Assembly (NCBI GenBank): GCA_016870815.1
Contig: VGAI01000005.1
Location: 1 to 43,283 of the forward strand
Direction of reading: 5' to 3'
From: Actinomycetota bacterium
GTDB lineage: Bacteria > Actinomycetota > Actinomycetes > Nanopelagicales > Nanopelagicaceae
DNA: 43,283 nt
Notes under the pieces: model-generated
Databases searched by the model: none
Told to the model about the DNA's origin: nothing
What the model saw: only the letters and a program-made list of their open reading frames with translations
Translations under genes and position numbers: made by a program
Shown here: positions 29,178 to 40,525 of the stretch, piece after piece
Position numbering within the stretch: the stretch's first letter is position 1
Layout of the letters: each line of letters opens with the position of its first letter

Positions 29178-30158
29178 TCAGAGGTTTTGTTGGCGACGTG
29201 GCAACTTGGCAACATCAAAACGTGCATAGGCATCGACGATGTCACTGACGAGCCGGTGGCGAACTACATCCGATGACTCAAGTTCGATGAAAGTGATGTC
29301 ATTGAGTCCACTCAAGATATCGGTGATGGTTCGAAGTCCCGATTTTGTTCCACTAGGCAGATCGACCTGAGTGACATCACCCGTGATAACCATTTTCGAG
29401 TTAAATCCAAGACGGGTAAGGAACATCTTCATCTGTTCGGGTGATGTGTTCTGTGCTTCATCGAGGATGATGAAGGCATCATTGAGAGTTCTCCCGCGCA
29501 TGTAGGCAAGTGGCGCGACCTCGATCGTCCCATTTCCCATCAGTTTGGGGATCGAATCCGGATCGACCATGTCGTGGAGTGCATCAAAGAGTGGACGAAG
29601 GTAAGGATCGATCTTTTCATGGAGAGTTCCGGGCAAGAATCCCAATCGTTCGCCTGCCTCGACCGCTGGCCTCGTAAGGATGATCCGAGTGACCTGTTTT
29701 GCCTGAAGGGCTTGCACAGCTTTCGCTACCGCAAGATAAGTCTTTCCGGTTCCGGCAGGACCGATTCCGAAAGTTATCGTGCTCTGGTCGATTGACTCGA
29801 CATAACGCTTCTGGTTCGCTGTTTTGGGCCGGATCGTCTTGCCTCGGTTACTCAAGATATTGAGCGATAACACCTCGCCAGGCTTTTCACTGCTCTTGCC
29901 TCGTATCATGGCAATTGATCGCGCAACTGAATCCTCGCTCAACATCTGGCCCGATCTGATCACGATCAGTAACTCGGAGATCAGAGAGCGGAACTCGGAG
30001 ATTGATTCTTCAGGTCCACGTACTTTGAATTCATTACCGCGGACTGTGATACCAAGTTCTGGAAAAGCATTTTCATATTGTGTGAGATAGGAATCCCCTG
30101 GCCCCGTCACGGTCACCATAGGAACTGATGTGGGTACAGCTATGACGGTCTTATCCAT
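29178..30158 (-). CDS. phoH: PhoH-family ATPase
   Basis: FGIGPAGTGKTYLAVAKAV; ILTRPAVEAGERLGFLPG; FIILDEAQNTSPEQMKMFLTRLGF. Confidence 0.96.
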   Translation of the reverse strand: MDKTVIAVPTSVPMVTVTGPGDSYLTQYENAFPELGITVRGNEFKVRGPEESISEFRSLISELLIVIRSGQMLSEDSVARSIAMIRGKSSEKPGEVLSLNILSNRGKTIRPKTANQKRYVESIDQSTITFGIGPAGTGKTYLAVAKAVQALQAKQVTRIILTRPAVEAGERLGFLPGTLHEKIDPYLRPLFDALHDMVDPDSIPKLMGNGTIEVAPLAYMRGRTLNDAFIILDEAQNTSPEQMKMFLTRLGFNSKMVITGDVTQVDLPSGTKSGLRTITDILSGLNDITFIELESSDVVRHRLVSDIVDAYARFDVAKLPRRQQNL

Positions 30159-30202
30159 TGCGGCGGATTTTAGTGGAAAGAATCAATGAGGGTGAAGTCG
30201 AA

Positions 30203-30541
30203 TTACCCGGGCGGCCAACCGAAGGTGCGACCAGCCAAGAGGTGTAGATGGGCATGAAAGACGCTCTGCCCCACGCTGGCGCCCGTGTTGAATACGGTGC
30301 GATATCCATCGAGGGATTGAGCTCTTGCGATCTCATCTGCCAAGGCAAATATCGATGCCATGACGGCAGAATCAACTCGCACCACCTCAGCTGCATTCTC
30401 AAAGTGATCCTTCGGGATGATCAAGATATGAGTGGGCGCGACAGGATTGATGTCTCTTATCGCAAAAGCATTTTCATTTTCGCCGACTCGCTCGACCGGA
30501 ATCGAACCATCAGCGAAAGAACAGAAGAGGCATGACATCAT
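30203..30541 (-). CDS. HIT-family hydrolase
   Basis: (M)SCLFCSFADGSIPVERV...HILIIPKDHFENAAEV...GQSVFHAHLHLLAGR (HxHxHxx). Start set to the internal Met pair at 30541/30538. Confidence 0.94.
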   Translation of the reverse strand: MMSCLFCSFADGSIPVERVGENENAFAIRDINPVAPTHILIIPKDHFENAAEVVRVDSAVMASIFALADEIARAQSLDGYRTVFNTGASVGQSVFHAHLHLLAGRTFGWPPG

Positions 30542-30557
30542 CGAAATCCTAATCTCA

Positions 30558-31349
30558 TCAACGCCAGATTGAAAGCGCGCTTTGAATTGCACCGAGAGCA
30601 ATCGCTCCGGCATGTGCCGACCTCAGGACGGGGCCGCCAAGACGCAAAATAATGGCACCCATTTTCGAGAGTGAGGCAAGCTCTTCGGGGGTGATTCCAC
30701 CTTCAGGTCCAATGACAATCACAATTCGATCTATTTCTTCAAGGTTCGGAAGAACCGTTGAAAGACTTGAATCAAGAGTATTTCGTGAGTTCTCATCGAA
30801 TGCCAAGAGAATGGTGCTCTGATTGTTGAAATTCAAATCGCTATAGGTGGAAACTAATTCCCCCAGCGAGGGGATTCGATTTCTCCGACTTTGTTTTACC
30901 GCGCCACGAATCCACTCACTCCACTTGGCATGGGAAGCTTGCCCTTTCCATTTACCAACGCTTCTTGATGACTGCCAGGGAATGATCTCGTCCACCCCGG
31001 CTTCCACGAGAAGTTCGACGCACTCATGTGCTCTATCTGACTTGGTCAGCGCCTGAATCACGCAGAGAGTTATCCGAGGTGCCGAGTGATTCTCAATCTC
31101 TTGAACGATAACTGTGACGCTCTCTCTATCAATCTGACTGATTCGCACCTTCGCCATCAATCCATTGCCATCGCTCAGCGCCACTTCATCGCCTACAAGA
31201 TGCCGCGCAACCTTGACCATATGGCGGGCTTCACTGCCACCAATCTCTAGGTGAGAGCCCACTTGAAGTTTCTTGCCAGTATCGATTTGGTCAGAATCGA
31301 ATAGGTCAGAGTCGATTGATCGTGAATCAATGAGATAAAGGGAGAGCAT
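30558..31349 (-). CDS. rsmE: 16S rRNA (uracil(1498)-N(3))-methyltransferase
   Basis: EARHMVKVARHLVGDEVALSDG; VIGPEGGITPEELASL; LGGPVLRSAHAGAIALGAIQ (deep-knot SPOUT). Confidence 0.95.
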   Translation of the reverse strand: MLSLYLIDSRSIDSDLFDSDQIDTGKKLQVGSHLEIGGSEARHMVKVARHLVGDEVALSDGNGLMAKVRISQIDRESVTVIVQEIENHSAPRITLCVIQALTKSDRAHECVELLVEAGVDEIIPWQSSRSVGKWKGQASHAKWSEWIRGAVKQSRRNRIPSLGELVSTYSDLNFNNQSTILLAFDENSRNTLDSSLSTVLPNLEEIDRIVIVIGPEGGITPEELASLSKMGAIILRLGGPVLRSAHAGAIALGAIQSALSIWR

Positions 31350-32462
31350 CTACCCTCGAAAAGCTTCTTTGAAGCGCGAGAAGAGACCTTGCGATTGCCC
31401 GCTAGAAATCTCGGTGCGCTTTCCTTTATGCGATGCATCATCGTGTGCCAAAGCAAAACGCTCGAGAAGTTCGCTCTCTTCTTTACTAAGTTTTGTCGGA
31501 ATCTCAACACCGATATGGATATAGAGATCCCCTCGATTTCCACTCCTGAGTCGAGTCATTCCGCGCTCTCGAATCGTGTGAATTGATCCTGGTTGCGTAC
31601 CTGCTTTGATTTCAATCGAAATTGGTCCATCGAGCGTCTGCACTTCGACTTTCCTGCCAAGCGCTGCTACAGTCATAGGAATTGATAACTCCATATGCAG
31701 GGCATCGCCATCTCGAACGATGTAATCATGCTCGCTGACATCAATCTCGACATAGAGATCCCCTGCTCTGCCACCACCTGGCCCAACCTCGCCGCGACCT
31801 GACATCTGAATTCGATTGCCACTTTCCACACCGGCAGGAATCTCTATTTCGATCTCACTCCGTGATCGAACCCGACCATCACCGGCACACTCAGAACACG
31901 GCGCGGTGATGCGAGTGCCGAAACCTTGGCATGATGCGCATGGCCTCGTCGTCATCACCTGACCGATAAACGAACGAGTGACTTGTTGCGTCTCACCACG
32001 ACCTTTACAGATATCGCAGACCACCGGCGACGATCCCTTGGCGCATCCATTTCCAGCACAGGATGGGCAGAGCACCGCAGTCTCTACGCTGAGAGTTCGA
32101 TTGCAACCAAAACATGCCTCCTCGAGAGAGATCTCGACTCGAATCAATGCATCCTGCCCGGGACGCGAGCGAGACCTTGGCCCTCGATTACCCCCGCCAA
32201 AGAAGGCATCCATGATGTCGCTGAAACCAAAGCCTTCACCGCCACCAAAGGAGCTGAAACCTGAGCCACCCATGTCGTAACTCTGTCGCTTTGCCGGATC
32301 ACTCAGCACTTCATAAGCGGCAGTCACTTCTTTGAACTTATCGGCTACGAGTGGGTCTGGATTGATATCAGGATGCATCTCGCGTGCAAGTTTTCGATAG
32401 GCCTTCTTGATTTCATCATCAGAGGCACCTCGGGCGACGCCGAGAGTTTGATAAAGATCCAT
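31350..32462 (-). CDS. dnaJ: Chaperone protein DnaJ
   Basis: J domain DLYQTLGVARGASDDEIKKAYRKLAREMHPDINPD; G/F region; zinc repeats CPSCAGNG, CDICKGRG, CASCQGFG, CSECAGDG. Confidence 0.97.
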   Translation of the reverse strand: MDLYQTLGVARGASDDEIKKAYRKLAREMHPDINPDPLVADKFKEVTAAYEVLSDPAKRQSYDMGGSGFSSFGGGEGFGFSDIMDAFFGGGNRGPRSRSRPGQDALIRVEISLEEACFGCNRTLSVETAVLCPSCAGNGCAKGSSPVVCDICKGRGETQQVTRSFIGQVMTTRPCASCQGFGTRITAPCSECAGDGRVRSRSEIEIEIPAGVESGNRIQMSGRGEVGPGGGRAGDLYVEIDVSEHDYIVRDGDALHMELSIPMTVAALGRKVEVQTLDGPISIEIKAGTQPGSIHTIRERGMTRLRSGNRGDLYIHIGVEIPTKLSKEESELLERFALAHDDASHKGKRTEISSGQSQGLFSRFKEAFRG

Positions 32463-32464
32463 TC

Positions 32465-33499
32465 TTACTTCTTATCCCCACTATCGTCGAGATAGCGCGA
32501 GAGGTAACGTGCAACGGCACTGACTGATCGCATCGAGCTCGCATAATCCATACGGGTAGGGCCAAGGACGCCGAGCGCAGCGCCACCCACCCCTGCGCCA
32601 TAACCGGTGGCAATAAAGCTCATCTCGCGCAATTTCGCATCAGGTTGTTCATCGCCGATGCGAACCGTGATCGCCTCATTTCTTATTCCCAGATCCGATA
32701 CGAGCCTTAGCAAGACAACCTGTTCCTCGAGCGCCTCAAGGATGGAATGAATCTCGTCACTGAAATCTTGAGTGGAGCGAGCGAGGTTCGCGGTCCCAGC
32801 CAGAGCGACTCGCTCTTCGGCTTTCTCAACCGCCATCTCTATCAATGCAGTCGCGATCAATGTCGCTGCGATTCGATCCGATCCACTGTAACTCTGTGTG
32901 AACTGAGCCAAGCGCTCGGCAACTAAAGTAAGGCTCTCATCGACCGCAAGCGAATTAAGTCGATTACGGAGATCAACCAGAAGCGATTCACTCATTGGTT
33001 CTTGAAGTTCGATTGCGCTCTGCTCCACTCTTCCCGAATCTGTGATGAGAACAATCAAGACTCGCATCGCAGTGAGAGTGATCAATTCGATATGTCGAAC
33101 CTTTGATCGGGTCAGCGATGGGTACTGCACTACTGCGACCTGCTTTGTTACCTGAGCAAGAAGTCGAACTGTACGAGTGACGATCTCATCGAGATCGTGG
33201 GCGCCGGTAAGAAAGTGCTCGATTGCCCGCCGTTCACCTGGCGATAACGGTTTTACTGTCGCTAACTTGTCAACGAAAAGTCGATAACCACGGTTGGTGG
33301 GGATTCGTCCGGCGCTGGTATGAGGCTGGGTGATTAGACCGGCATCTTCAAGGACCGCCATGTCATTTCGGATAGTCGCTGGTGAAACGCCAAGCGAGTG
33401 GCGCTCAGCGAGAATCTTCGATCCGACGGGCTCCTGCGAGGCGACATACTCATCGATGATTGCCTTGAGGACTTCGAGTTGGCGTGCTTCTACATTCAT
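32465..33499 (-). CDS. hrcA: Heat-inducible transcription repressor HrcA
   Basis: VLKAIIDEYVASQEPVGSKILAERHSLGVSPATIRNDMAVLEDAGLITQPHTSAGRIPT. Confidence 0.97.
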   Translation of the reverse strand: MNVEARQLEVLKAIIDEYVASQEPVGSKILAERHSLGVSPATIRNDMAVLEDAGLITQPHTSAGRIPTNRGYRLFVDKLATVKPLSPGERRAIEHFLTGAHDLDEIVTRTVRLLAQVTKQVAVVQYPSLTRSKVRHIELITLTAMRVLIVLITDSGRVEQSAIELQEPMSESLLVDLRNRLNSLAVDESLTLVAERLAQFTQSYSGSDRIAATLIATALIEMAVEKAEERVALAGTANLARSTQDFSDEIHSILEALEEQVVLLRLVSDLGIRNEAITVRIGDEQPDAKLREMSFIATGYGAGVGGAALGVLGPTRMDYASSMRSVSAVARYLSRYLDDSGDKK

Positions 33500-33506
33500 C
33501 TTCTGG

Positions 33507-33866
33507 TCAACCCGCCATTGCAAGAGTCAAAGCGATTGTCGAGAGGGTCAGGATGACAAATGCTGGAAACCCGCTTTTGATCTCTCCTGATTTGAAGTGA
33601 AAGAAAAGGGCGCCGATCATCACAATCCAAACGGTGACCAATCCCCAGACAACGAGATCGAGGAAATCGAGTACCAAGCCAAGAACCATGGCAATCCCCG
33701 CAAGCAACTCGAGCATTCCTGCGAGCCTTGAGAGTCCATCAGGTGAACCAACTGCCCTCGGCGCAGCGAGCGCTCGAGGATTGCCGCTGACCTTTGCGAT
33801 ACCAGAAAGACTTGAAACTAGAGCGAGAAGTATCGTGATGATCAGAAGCGGTAGATCAAAAGTCAT
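33507..33866 (-). CDS. DoxX-like membrane protein
   Basis: Four hydrophobic segments; LSGIAKVSGNPRALAAPRAVG...LAGMLELLAGIAMVLGL pattern. Confidence 0.75.
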   Translation of the reverse strand: MTFDLPLLIITILLALVSSLSGIAKVSGNPRALAAPRAVGSPDGLSRLAGMLELLAGIAMVLGLVLDFLDLVVWGLVTVWIVMIGALFFHFKSGEIKSGFPAFVILTLSTIALTLAMAG

Positions 33867-33879
33867 GGAGCCAAAGTTA

Positions 33880-35037
33880 CTACAGGACTAAGTCGCGCAC
33901 GATTCGATCCGCGATGAGGCGTCCTTTAAGAGTGAGAGTGAGGCGACCCATATCCCATGCGCTCTGATCCACGGCCTCACTCGCGATATATCTTGCAACG
34001 ACTTCTTCTTGAATCTTCTTTAACTCATCACGCGCGATTCCTTCGCGAAGGCGAATACCAAGCATGATCCGCTCATCACTCTTTGCGCTCTCGCTCAAAG
34101 TTTCTTCTCCAGCAATAATCGTCAGATCGTTATCGAGCGCGTTCATGTAACTGATTGGATTCTTGATATTCCACCAACGTTTCCCATCAAGATGAGAGTG
34201 TGCGCCTGGGCCGACTCCCCACCAATCGCCACCGTTCCAATAGACCTGATTGTGACGCGACCTTGCATCTAGAGAGTTCGCCCAATTACTTAGTTCATAC
34301 CAATGAAATCCCGCTTGATTGAATCGCTCATCAATGATTCGGTATTTATCTGCCATCTCATCATCATCTGGAGTGGCAATTTCTCCACTCGCTACCTGCC
34401 GTGCAAGACGAGTTCCTAACTCAACGATGAGGGCATAGGCAGATACATGGTCAATCGGCAGAGAAAGTGCAAAGTCAAGACTTTCCTCGAGCGCTGCAAC
34501 ACTCTCACCCGGTGTGCCATAGATCAGGTCAATGCTCCTTCCCTTGATTCCATTCTGAACCGCAAGTTCAAGTGCCCGCTGGACATTTGAATTCTTATGC
34601 GTTCGATCCAAAGTGGCCAGGACTTTCTGGTTGGCAGATTGCACACCTAGGCTGATTCGATTGACACCAGCCTCTGCAAAACCCGCAACATTCATCTCAT
34701 TCAAAGTATCTGGATTGGCCTCTAGCGTGATCTCGCAATCCTTGGTGAGCGAAAATATCTCATCAATCTTCGCTATCGTCCTTGCTATATCTAAAGGGTC
34801 CATTAGCGATGGAGTACCACCACCAAAGAAGATGGTTGTTATCTGCGGAAGCTGCTTTGTTTGAAGTTCTTTAGCCGCTCGTAAAATTTCTCGCTGGACT
34901 GATGACATATATCTAGATGAGATCTCACTTCGACCCACCTCACCCTGACCCAGTTCCGCAGGTGTGTAGGTATTGAAGTCACAGTAGCCACAGCGCTTGA
35001 TGCAATACGGGATGTGGATATAGAACGAGAGGGTCAC
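33880..35037 (-). CDS. hemW: Radical SAM coproporphyrinogen-type oxidase/heme chaperone HemW
   Basis: SFYIHIPYCIKRCGYCDFNTY (CX3CX2C); FFGGGTPSLM; WWGVGPGAHSH. GTG start at 35037. Confidence 0.94.
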   Translation of the reverse strand: MTLSFYIHIPYCIKRCGYCDFNTYTPAELGQGEVGRSEISSRYMSSVQREILRAAKELQTKQLPQITTIFFGGGTPSLMDPLDIARTIAKIDEIFSLTKDCEITLEANPDTLNEMNVAGFAEAGVNRISLGVQSANQKVLATLDRTHKNSNVQRALELAVQNGIKGRSIDLIYGTPGESVAALEESLDFALSLPIDHVSAYALIVELGTRLARQVASGEIATPDDDEMADKYRIIDERFNQAGFHWYELSNWANSLDARSRHNQVYWNGGDWWGVGPGAHSHLDGKRWWNIKNPISYMNALDNDLTIIAGEETLSESAKSDERIMLGIRLREGIARDELKKIQEEVVARYIASEAVDQSAWDMGRLTLTLKGRLIADRIVRDLVL

Positions 35038-35041
35038 GCGA

Positions 35042-36910
35042 TTACCGCTTTGCCTTCGCCTTCTCGCCCTCTGAATTGGTCGAGAGCGCAGCAATGAAGG
35101 CCTCTTGCGGGACTTCGACGCGCCCGACCATCTTCATTCGTTTCTTTCCCTCCTTCTGCTTCTCCAAGAGCTTGCGCTTTCGAGTGATATCACCGCCGTA
35201 GCACTTGGCAAGAACATCTTTTCTAATGGCACGGATATTCTCTCGCGCGATTATCTTGGCACCGATTGCTGCTTGGATCGGAACTTCGAACTGCTGCCTG
35301 GGGATCAACTCACGTAACTTCTGAGTCATGCTCACCCCATAGGGATAGGCCTTCTCGCGATGAACTATCGCAGAGAATGCATCGACGGTGTCACCTTGAA
35401 GCAAGATATCGACCTTCACCAAATCGCCCTCTTCCTCGCCAGTTGGTTCATAATCAAGTGAGGCATAGCCACGGGTTCGTGACTTGAGCTGGTCGAAGAA
35501 GTCGAAGACGATCTCAGCGAGTGGCAACTTATATCTGATCTCCACACGATCCTCAGAGAGGTAGTCCATCCCGAGAAGGACGCCTCGTCTTTGCTGGCAG
35601 AGTTCCATAATTGTCCCGATGAATTCACTTGGTGAAAGAACGGTTGCACGGACTACCGGCTCGAAGACGTTTGCAATCTTGCCGGCGGGGTATTCACTGG
35701 GATTGGTGACAATAAGTTCCTTGCCATCATCAGTGGTCACTCGATAGACAACGTTCGGCGCGGTTGAGATTAGTGAGAGATTGAATTCGCGCTCTAGACG
35801 CTCTCGCACGATCTCCATATGAAGTAATCCAAGGAAGCCACACCGAAATCCAAATCCAAGGGCCGCGGATGTCTCTGGCTCGTAGACAAGTGCTGCGTCG
35901 TTGAGTTGCAACTTTTCCAGAGCATCACGGAGTACTGGATATTCATCGCCATCAATTGGATAGAGACCAGAGAAAACCATCGGCTTCGGGTCCTTATAAC
36001 CCGCCAGCGGCTCTTTTGCAGGCTTATTAAATGTCGTGACGGTATCGCCAACTCGACTCTGCCTGACGTCTTTCACACCAGTGATTAGGTATCCCACCTC
36101 ACCCACGCCAAGGCCATTGCTAGCCATTGGCTCCGGTGAGATGACGCCGACCTCCAACATCTCATGCTTGACGCCAGTTGAGAGCATTTGAATGGTGTCG
36201 CGAGGTGAGAGCTTTCCATCAACTACTCGAACATAGGTGACTACGCCACGATATGTGTCGTAGACCGAATCGAAGATAAGCGCTCTAGCTGGCTTATTGG
36301 CATCACCTAACGGTGGCGGAATATCTCTGACGATCTGGTCCAAGAGCTCTCTTACCCCTTCACCCGTCTTACCGGAGACGCGTAAGCAATCACTCGGTTC
36401 GCACCCGATCAACTTCGCCAACTCCGCTGCAAATTTGTCAGGCTGTGCAGCAGGAAGATCTATCTTGTTGAGTACCGGGATGATGGTGAGGTTGTTCTCC
36501 ATCGCAAGATAGAGGTTGGCAAGAGTCTGCGCCTCGATCCCCTGTGCAGCGTCAACGAGCAAGAGTGCTCCCTCGCATGCAGCTAGCGAGCGCGAGACTT
36601 CGTAGGTGAAGTCGACATGGCCCGGTGTATCGATCATGTTGAGGATGTATTCCTGGCCATCGATTCCACTTCGCCACGGAAGTCGAACCGCCTGAGATTT
36701 GATGGTGATGCCTCGCTCACGTTCGATATCCATGCGATCGAGATATTGATCGCGCATATTGCGGGCATCGACCACTTCCGTGATCTGAAGCATCCGATCT
36801 GCAAGCGTCGACTTGCCGTGATCGATATGAGCGATGATGCAGAAGTTGCGGATGGCGGCAGGGTTAGTCGCTGCCGGTTGCGGCGCCTTCTTAGATGAGA
36901 GAGCAGGCAT
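35042..36910 (-). CDS. lepA: Elongation factor 4
   Basis: [43 protein letters not shown]; LepA-specific C-terminus [24 protein letters not shown]. Confidence 0.98.
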   Translation of the reverse strand: MPALSSKKAPQPAATNPAAIRNFCIIAHIDHGKSTLADRMLQITEVVDARNMRDQYLDRMDIERERGITIKSQAVRLPWRSGIDGQEYILNMIDTPGHVDFTYEVSRSLAACEGALLLVDAAQGIEAQTLANLYLAMENNLTIIPVLNKIDLPAAQPDKFAAELAKLIGCEPSDCLRVSGKTGEGVRELLDQIVRDIPPPLGDANKPARALIFDSVYDTYRGVVTYVRVVDGKLSPRDTIQMLSTGVKHEMLEVGVISPEPMASNGLGVGEVGYLITGVKDVRQSRVGDTVTTFNKPAKEPLAGYKDPKPMVFSGLYPIDGDEYPVLRDALEKLQLNDAALVYEPETSAALGFGFRCGFLGLLHMEIVRERLEREFNLSLISTAPNVVYRVTTDDGKELIVTNPSEYPAGKIANVFEPVVRATVLSPSEFIGTIMELCQQRRGVLLGMDYLSEDRVEIRYKLPLAEIVFDFFDQLKSRTRGYASLDYEPTGEEEGDLVKVDILLQGDTVDAFSAIVHREKAYPYGVSMTQKLRELIPRQQFEVPIQAAIGAKIIARENIRAIRKDVLAKCYGGDITRKRKLLEKQKEGKKRMKMVGRVEVPQEAFIAALSTNSEGEKAKAKR

Positions 36911-36933
36911 CGGTCACCGACCGACCCTCGTAA

Positions 36934-37203
36934 TTACTTGATGCCAGCTTTGGCGGCAGCACGGGCCATCGCTGACTTCTTATTGGCCGCCTGGCTTTTA
37001 TGAATAACACCCTTTGACACTGCTACATCAAGGGCTCGAGTAGCGCTACGCAGTTCCTTCTTCGCACCTGCAGAATCACCTTCGGTGAGGGCGTCACGGA
37101 ATCGGCGGACGGCGGTCTTCAGCGAGGAACGAACAGCCTTGTTTCGCTCAGTCGCTTTCGCATTTGTCTTGATCCGCTTTACCTGAGACTTGATATTTGC
37201 CAC
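36934..37203 (-). CDS. rpsT: 30S ribosomal protein S20
   Basis: [30 protein letters not shown]. Confidence 0.97.
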   Translation of the reverse strand: MANIKSQVKRIKTNAKATERNKAVRSSLKTAVRRFRDALTEGDSAGAKKELRSATRALDVAVSKGVIHKSQAANKKSAMARAAAKAGIK

Positions 37204-37301
37204 GAACGAACCTCTCGAAGATGTAGTGGGAGCCTTGTAAAAATCAGAAGGCGGAGGTTACCAGCAAGCAGATGGCCTCTTCAAACCGAAGAAAGCGAGC
37301 G

Positions 37302-38309
37302 TTAAACCTTGCGCCACGCGGTGCTCTGGTCAGGTGATTTCACCAATCTGCCACCAGAGGCTATGGCAAGGACCATTCGTTCGACTGCGTAGTGCGCATG
37401 GACCTCACCGCCCTTGACTGCCCAATCCGCTCGAACTATCTCATTGAGTGCAATCTCAAAATCATCTTCTGACCAAGAAGCGATCTGGCGACGAGCTTTA
37501 TCAATCTGCCATGGCGCCATCCCCAACTCGCCTGCGACTTCGAACGATTTCGTGCTTCGAGGCAGGTCCATCACCTTGAGCATCGATTTGACCGACATGG
37601 TTATCGCAGAGAGAACTTGAATTGGTTCCACTCCTGAATCGAATGCATACCTGGTCGCAACCAGTGCTTTTCTTGGATCTTTCGCAATAACCGCATCAGC
37701 CACATCAAAACCAGTCGTTAACTTTCTACCGCGAGTATGTGCCAGCACATCTTCTTCATCTAGAGCTTTTCCCTGTGGCGTGTCATTGTTTATCTGGCGT
37801 GCGGCACTGACCATCTCTCTCATATCTGCGTAACCGGCAACGAGCGCTGCTAGCGCCGCTGGAGAAATCTTGCGGCCGAGAACCTTGAATTCACCTTGCA
37901 TGAATTCCATCTTCTCGGAAGCTTTCTTGAGCGCCTCTGCTGGAAAAACCTTTGTTGATTTCTTTTTCACTCGCTCCAGTAATCCCTTTGCCTTCACTCC
38001 CCCTTTATGGATCCAGACGACTACGAGTGCTGGGTCTGGATCTTGGATGTAGCGATCGACCTCGTCATGCATCTCGCTATCAAGTTCTTGGAGGTTCTTC
38101 ACGACAAGGATTCGTTTATCAGCAAAGAGTGATGGTTCAGTCGCTTCAGCAACGGCACCGACCTCGGCTTCCGCGCAATCAACTACACGCTTTTCGTGGT
38201 CCCTATGATCGGCAAGAATCCCAACAAGTGCGCGTTCAGCGACAACTTCTTCGCTACCGTGAATGAGATACATCTCCCCTGCCATGGGTGGAAATCTAGC
38301 CGAGCCCAC
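37302..38309 (-). CDS. holA: DNA polymerase III delta subunit
   Basis: MYLIHGSEEVVAERALVGIL; downstream of comEC as is usual; DNA pol III delta architecture. Confidence 0.9.
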   Translation of the reverse strand: MGSARFPPMAGEMYLIHGSEEVVAERALVGILADHRDHEKRVVDCAEAEVGAVAEATEPSLFADKRILVVKNLQELDSEMHDEVDRYIQDPDPALVVVWIHKGGVKAKGLLERVKKKSTKVFPAEALKKASEKMEFMQGEFKVLGRKISPAALAALVAGYADMREMVSAARQINNDTPQGKALDEEDVLAHTRGRKLTTGFDVADAVIAKDPRKALVATRYAFDSGVEPIQVLSAITMSVKSMLKVMDLPRSTKSFEVAGELGMAPWQIDKARRQIASWSEDDFEIALNEIVRADWAVKGGEVHAHYAVERMVLAIASGGRLVKSPDQSTAWRKV

Positions 38310-40493
38310 TCACTTCACTACGAGGGGCCACCACCGCACTCTCGCCGACCCATCTTGATCAGTGCGATGGATGAGCGCTGGAGCGAGAACTTCTAGGGTC
38401 TCAGGAGCAGGGTGTCCAAAAGAATTGCTGGCTCCTACGCTGATAAGAGCAAGCTCGGGATTGAGTTCGGAATCAAATGCCGCGCTTCGAAATCTCGAAC
38501 CGTGGTGACTTACTTTGTAAATGGCGACTCTAGATAAGTCGTACTCCCTGGCAATAATCTCTTGTACGGGTGGTTCGATATCTCCGCCAGCAAGAATAAG
38601 CGCGCCAGATTTCTCAATCATCAAGACAATACTTCTATTGTTGAAAGTTGATCCATCGCCCGGATTGGCGTCGAAGATCGCCATCTCACCTGGTGCTGGC
38701 CAGAGAACTTCGATTGATAGATCTGCCACGTTATATCGCTCGCCCTTCGCGATAACTCGTGGCTTACGACCAATCTCTCGCTCAACTTCGCCGAAGAAGG
38801 GTGCGCTAAGACCATCAGGGTCATCGGCCCGCCACCACTCGCGGACCCTTCGTCCGCGGGTAAGACCTTCGATGCCGCCGTAATGATCTGCATGATAATG
38901 AGTAATCACAAGAAGTGAGATCTCCTTGATCTTGGCTTCTCGAAGACATCTATCGATCGATTTCGAATCTGGACCTACATCAATGACTACCGCACTCGCC
39001 TTTCCAGTTCGAATCAAGAGCGCATCGCCCTGTCCGACATCGCATTGAAAGAGCATCCAATCATCGTGACGGAACATAAACAGCGTTGATCCAATGAGAG
39101 TGACAATCACGAGGAGGATGAGCGCCTTCATTGAGAGTGCTCGATAAAGGATAAAGAAAATCGCGATTCCAACTAAGGCAGTAATTGCCCCGATCCAACC
39201 GCCTGTGACATCGACCAAAGGAAAATGAGTCGCCAGATCTGCCAAGAAGACGATGGGCCTGGCGCCCCATTCAGAGAGAGTTGCGAAGATCGACGCCAGA
39301 TGCGGTGAGATGGCGAGCAGAGCTACCGCAAGAAATCCCATGATGGTCACCCATGGGACGACTGGGGAGACCAGGATGTTGATTGGAACTTGCGCAAGGG
39401 AGAACTGTGACGAGATGGCAACGATCACTGGCATGGTGAAGACCGTCGCCGATAAGGGAATCGCCAATAAGTCAGCGACTAACTTTGGGGCGCCGAACCA
39501 CGAAGTGATTTTTCTCGAGATTGTTGGTGAAGCGATGATGATCCCAGCGGTTGCCAGTACAGAGAGAAGAAAACCAATATCTTCAGCGAGAAACGGGTCG
39601 ATGAGTAGAAGGATTGCAACTGCACTACCAAGGGCGGCAATTCCAACTCGTCGCTCACCCTTGAGACCTGCTATCAAGACAATCAACGCCATGACACCAG
39701 CGCGCAGCACTGAGGGAGATGGTCGAACTAAGAGCACGAAAAGTGTTAGCACTGCCAGGGTCGTTGCCACTGGCAGACCCCTCCTGCGAAAGAGCCGTGA
39801 AGTGAGACCGAGAACAAACCCAGCGATTATCGAAAAATTAGTTCCACTCACTGCGGTCAGATGTGAAAGACCTGCGATGCGCATTCGATTCGAGAACTCG
39901 CTCTCCTGCAATGCGGTATCGCCAATAACCATTCCTGGCACAAGCGAGCCACTTCGACCTTTGCCGAGCAAGAGAGAGCGAAACTCATCTCTGAGTGATC
40001 CGAGATTCCGCCATAGCGGTGATTGAGAGTTGGCCCTCACCTCATCAACGACAAGTGTGAAGGCAACGCGCCTCTCTTTACTTGGGATGATGCGTCCTGT
40101 GCCGCTTTCTATCAAGCCATAGCTCTGGTAACAGTCGGGTGCAATTACTCGAAGCGGGACTCGAAGTGCATCGCCATCGAGGAATCTACTTTCAGCGCGA
40201 AAGGAGCAACTGCGCTTCGTGAAGTGAGAGCCAATCACCCGCGGTGGCATTTTCTTGGCATCACTTCGAACTATGTACTCGAACTCAATCCCACCACTTA
40301 ACGCCACCCGATCCAGAACTTCACTCCTGATGCCCGTTGCAGATATGGAGATCAGGGCTGCGCCAAGAAGGAGATAGATATTCGCTTCACCTCGAAGTGA
40401 GGTGCAGCGAAGTATGAAGAGTGAGAGGAGAAGAATCCCCGCCATTATCTGCCACCCAAGCCAGAGTGTAAGAATGGCCGAAATCCAAATCAC
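38310..40493 (-). CDS. comEC: ComEC/Rec2 DNA uptake channel (Competence plus metallo-beta-lactamase domains)
   Basis: GLSHLTAVSGTNFSII; RPSPSVLRAGVMALIVLI; QCDVGQGDALLIR; ITHYHADHYGGIEGL; VSHHGSRFRS. Confidence 0.95.
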   Translation of the reverse strand: MIWISAILTLWLGWQIMAGILLLSLFILRCTSLRGEANIYLLLGAALISISATGIRSEVLDRVALSGGIEFEYIVRSDAKKMPPRVIGSHFTKRSCSFRAESRFLDGDALRVPLRVIAPDCYQSYGLIESGTGRIIPSKERRVAFTLVVDEVRANSQSPLWRNLGSLRDEFRSLLLGKGRSGSLVPGMVIGDTALQESEFSNRMRIAGLSHLTAVSGTNFSIIAGFVLGLTSRLFRRRGLPVATTLAVLTLFVLLVRPSPSVLRAGVMALIVLIAGLKGERRVGIAALGSAVAILLLIDPFLAEDIGFLLSVLATAGIIIASPTISRKITSWFGAPKLVADLLAIPLSATVFTMPVIVAISSQFSLAQVPINILVSPVVPWVTIMGFLAVALLAISPHLASIFATLSEWGARPIVFLADLATHFPLVDVTGGWIGAITALVGIAIFFILYRALSMKALILLVIVTLIGSTLFMFRHDDWMLFQCDVGQGDALLIRTGKASAVVIDVGPDSKSIDRCLREAKIKEISLLVITHYHADHYGGIEGLTRGRRVREWWRADDPDGLSAPFFGEVEREIGRKPRVIAKGERYNVADLSIEVLWPAPGEMAIFDANPGDGSTFNNRSIVLMIEKSGALILAGGDIEPPVQEIIAREYDLSRVAIYKVSHHGSRFRSAAFDSELNPELALISVGASNSFGHPAPETLEVLAPALIHRTDQDGSARVRWWPLVVK

Positions 40494-40525
40494 TCCCGCG
40501 ATGAGAGTGATCCGACTCTTGAGTA

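Noticed and set aside
39253-40026. 257-aa plus-strand ORF
   Set aside because: Lies entirely antisense to comEC, has no recognisable motif and looks like a mirror of the codon bias.
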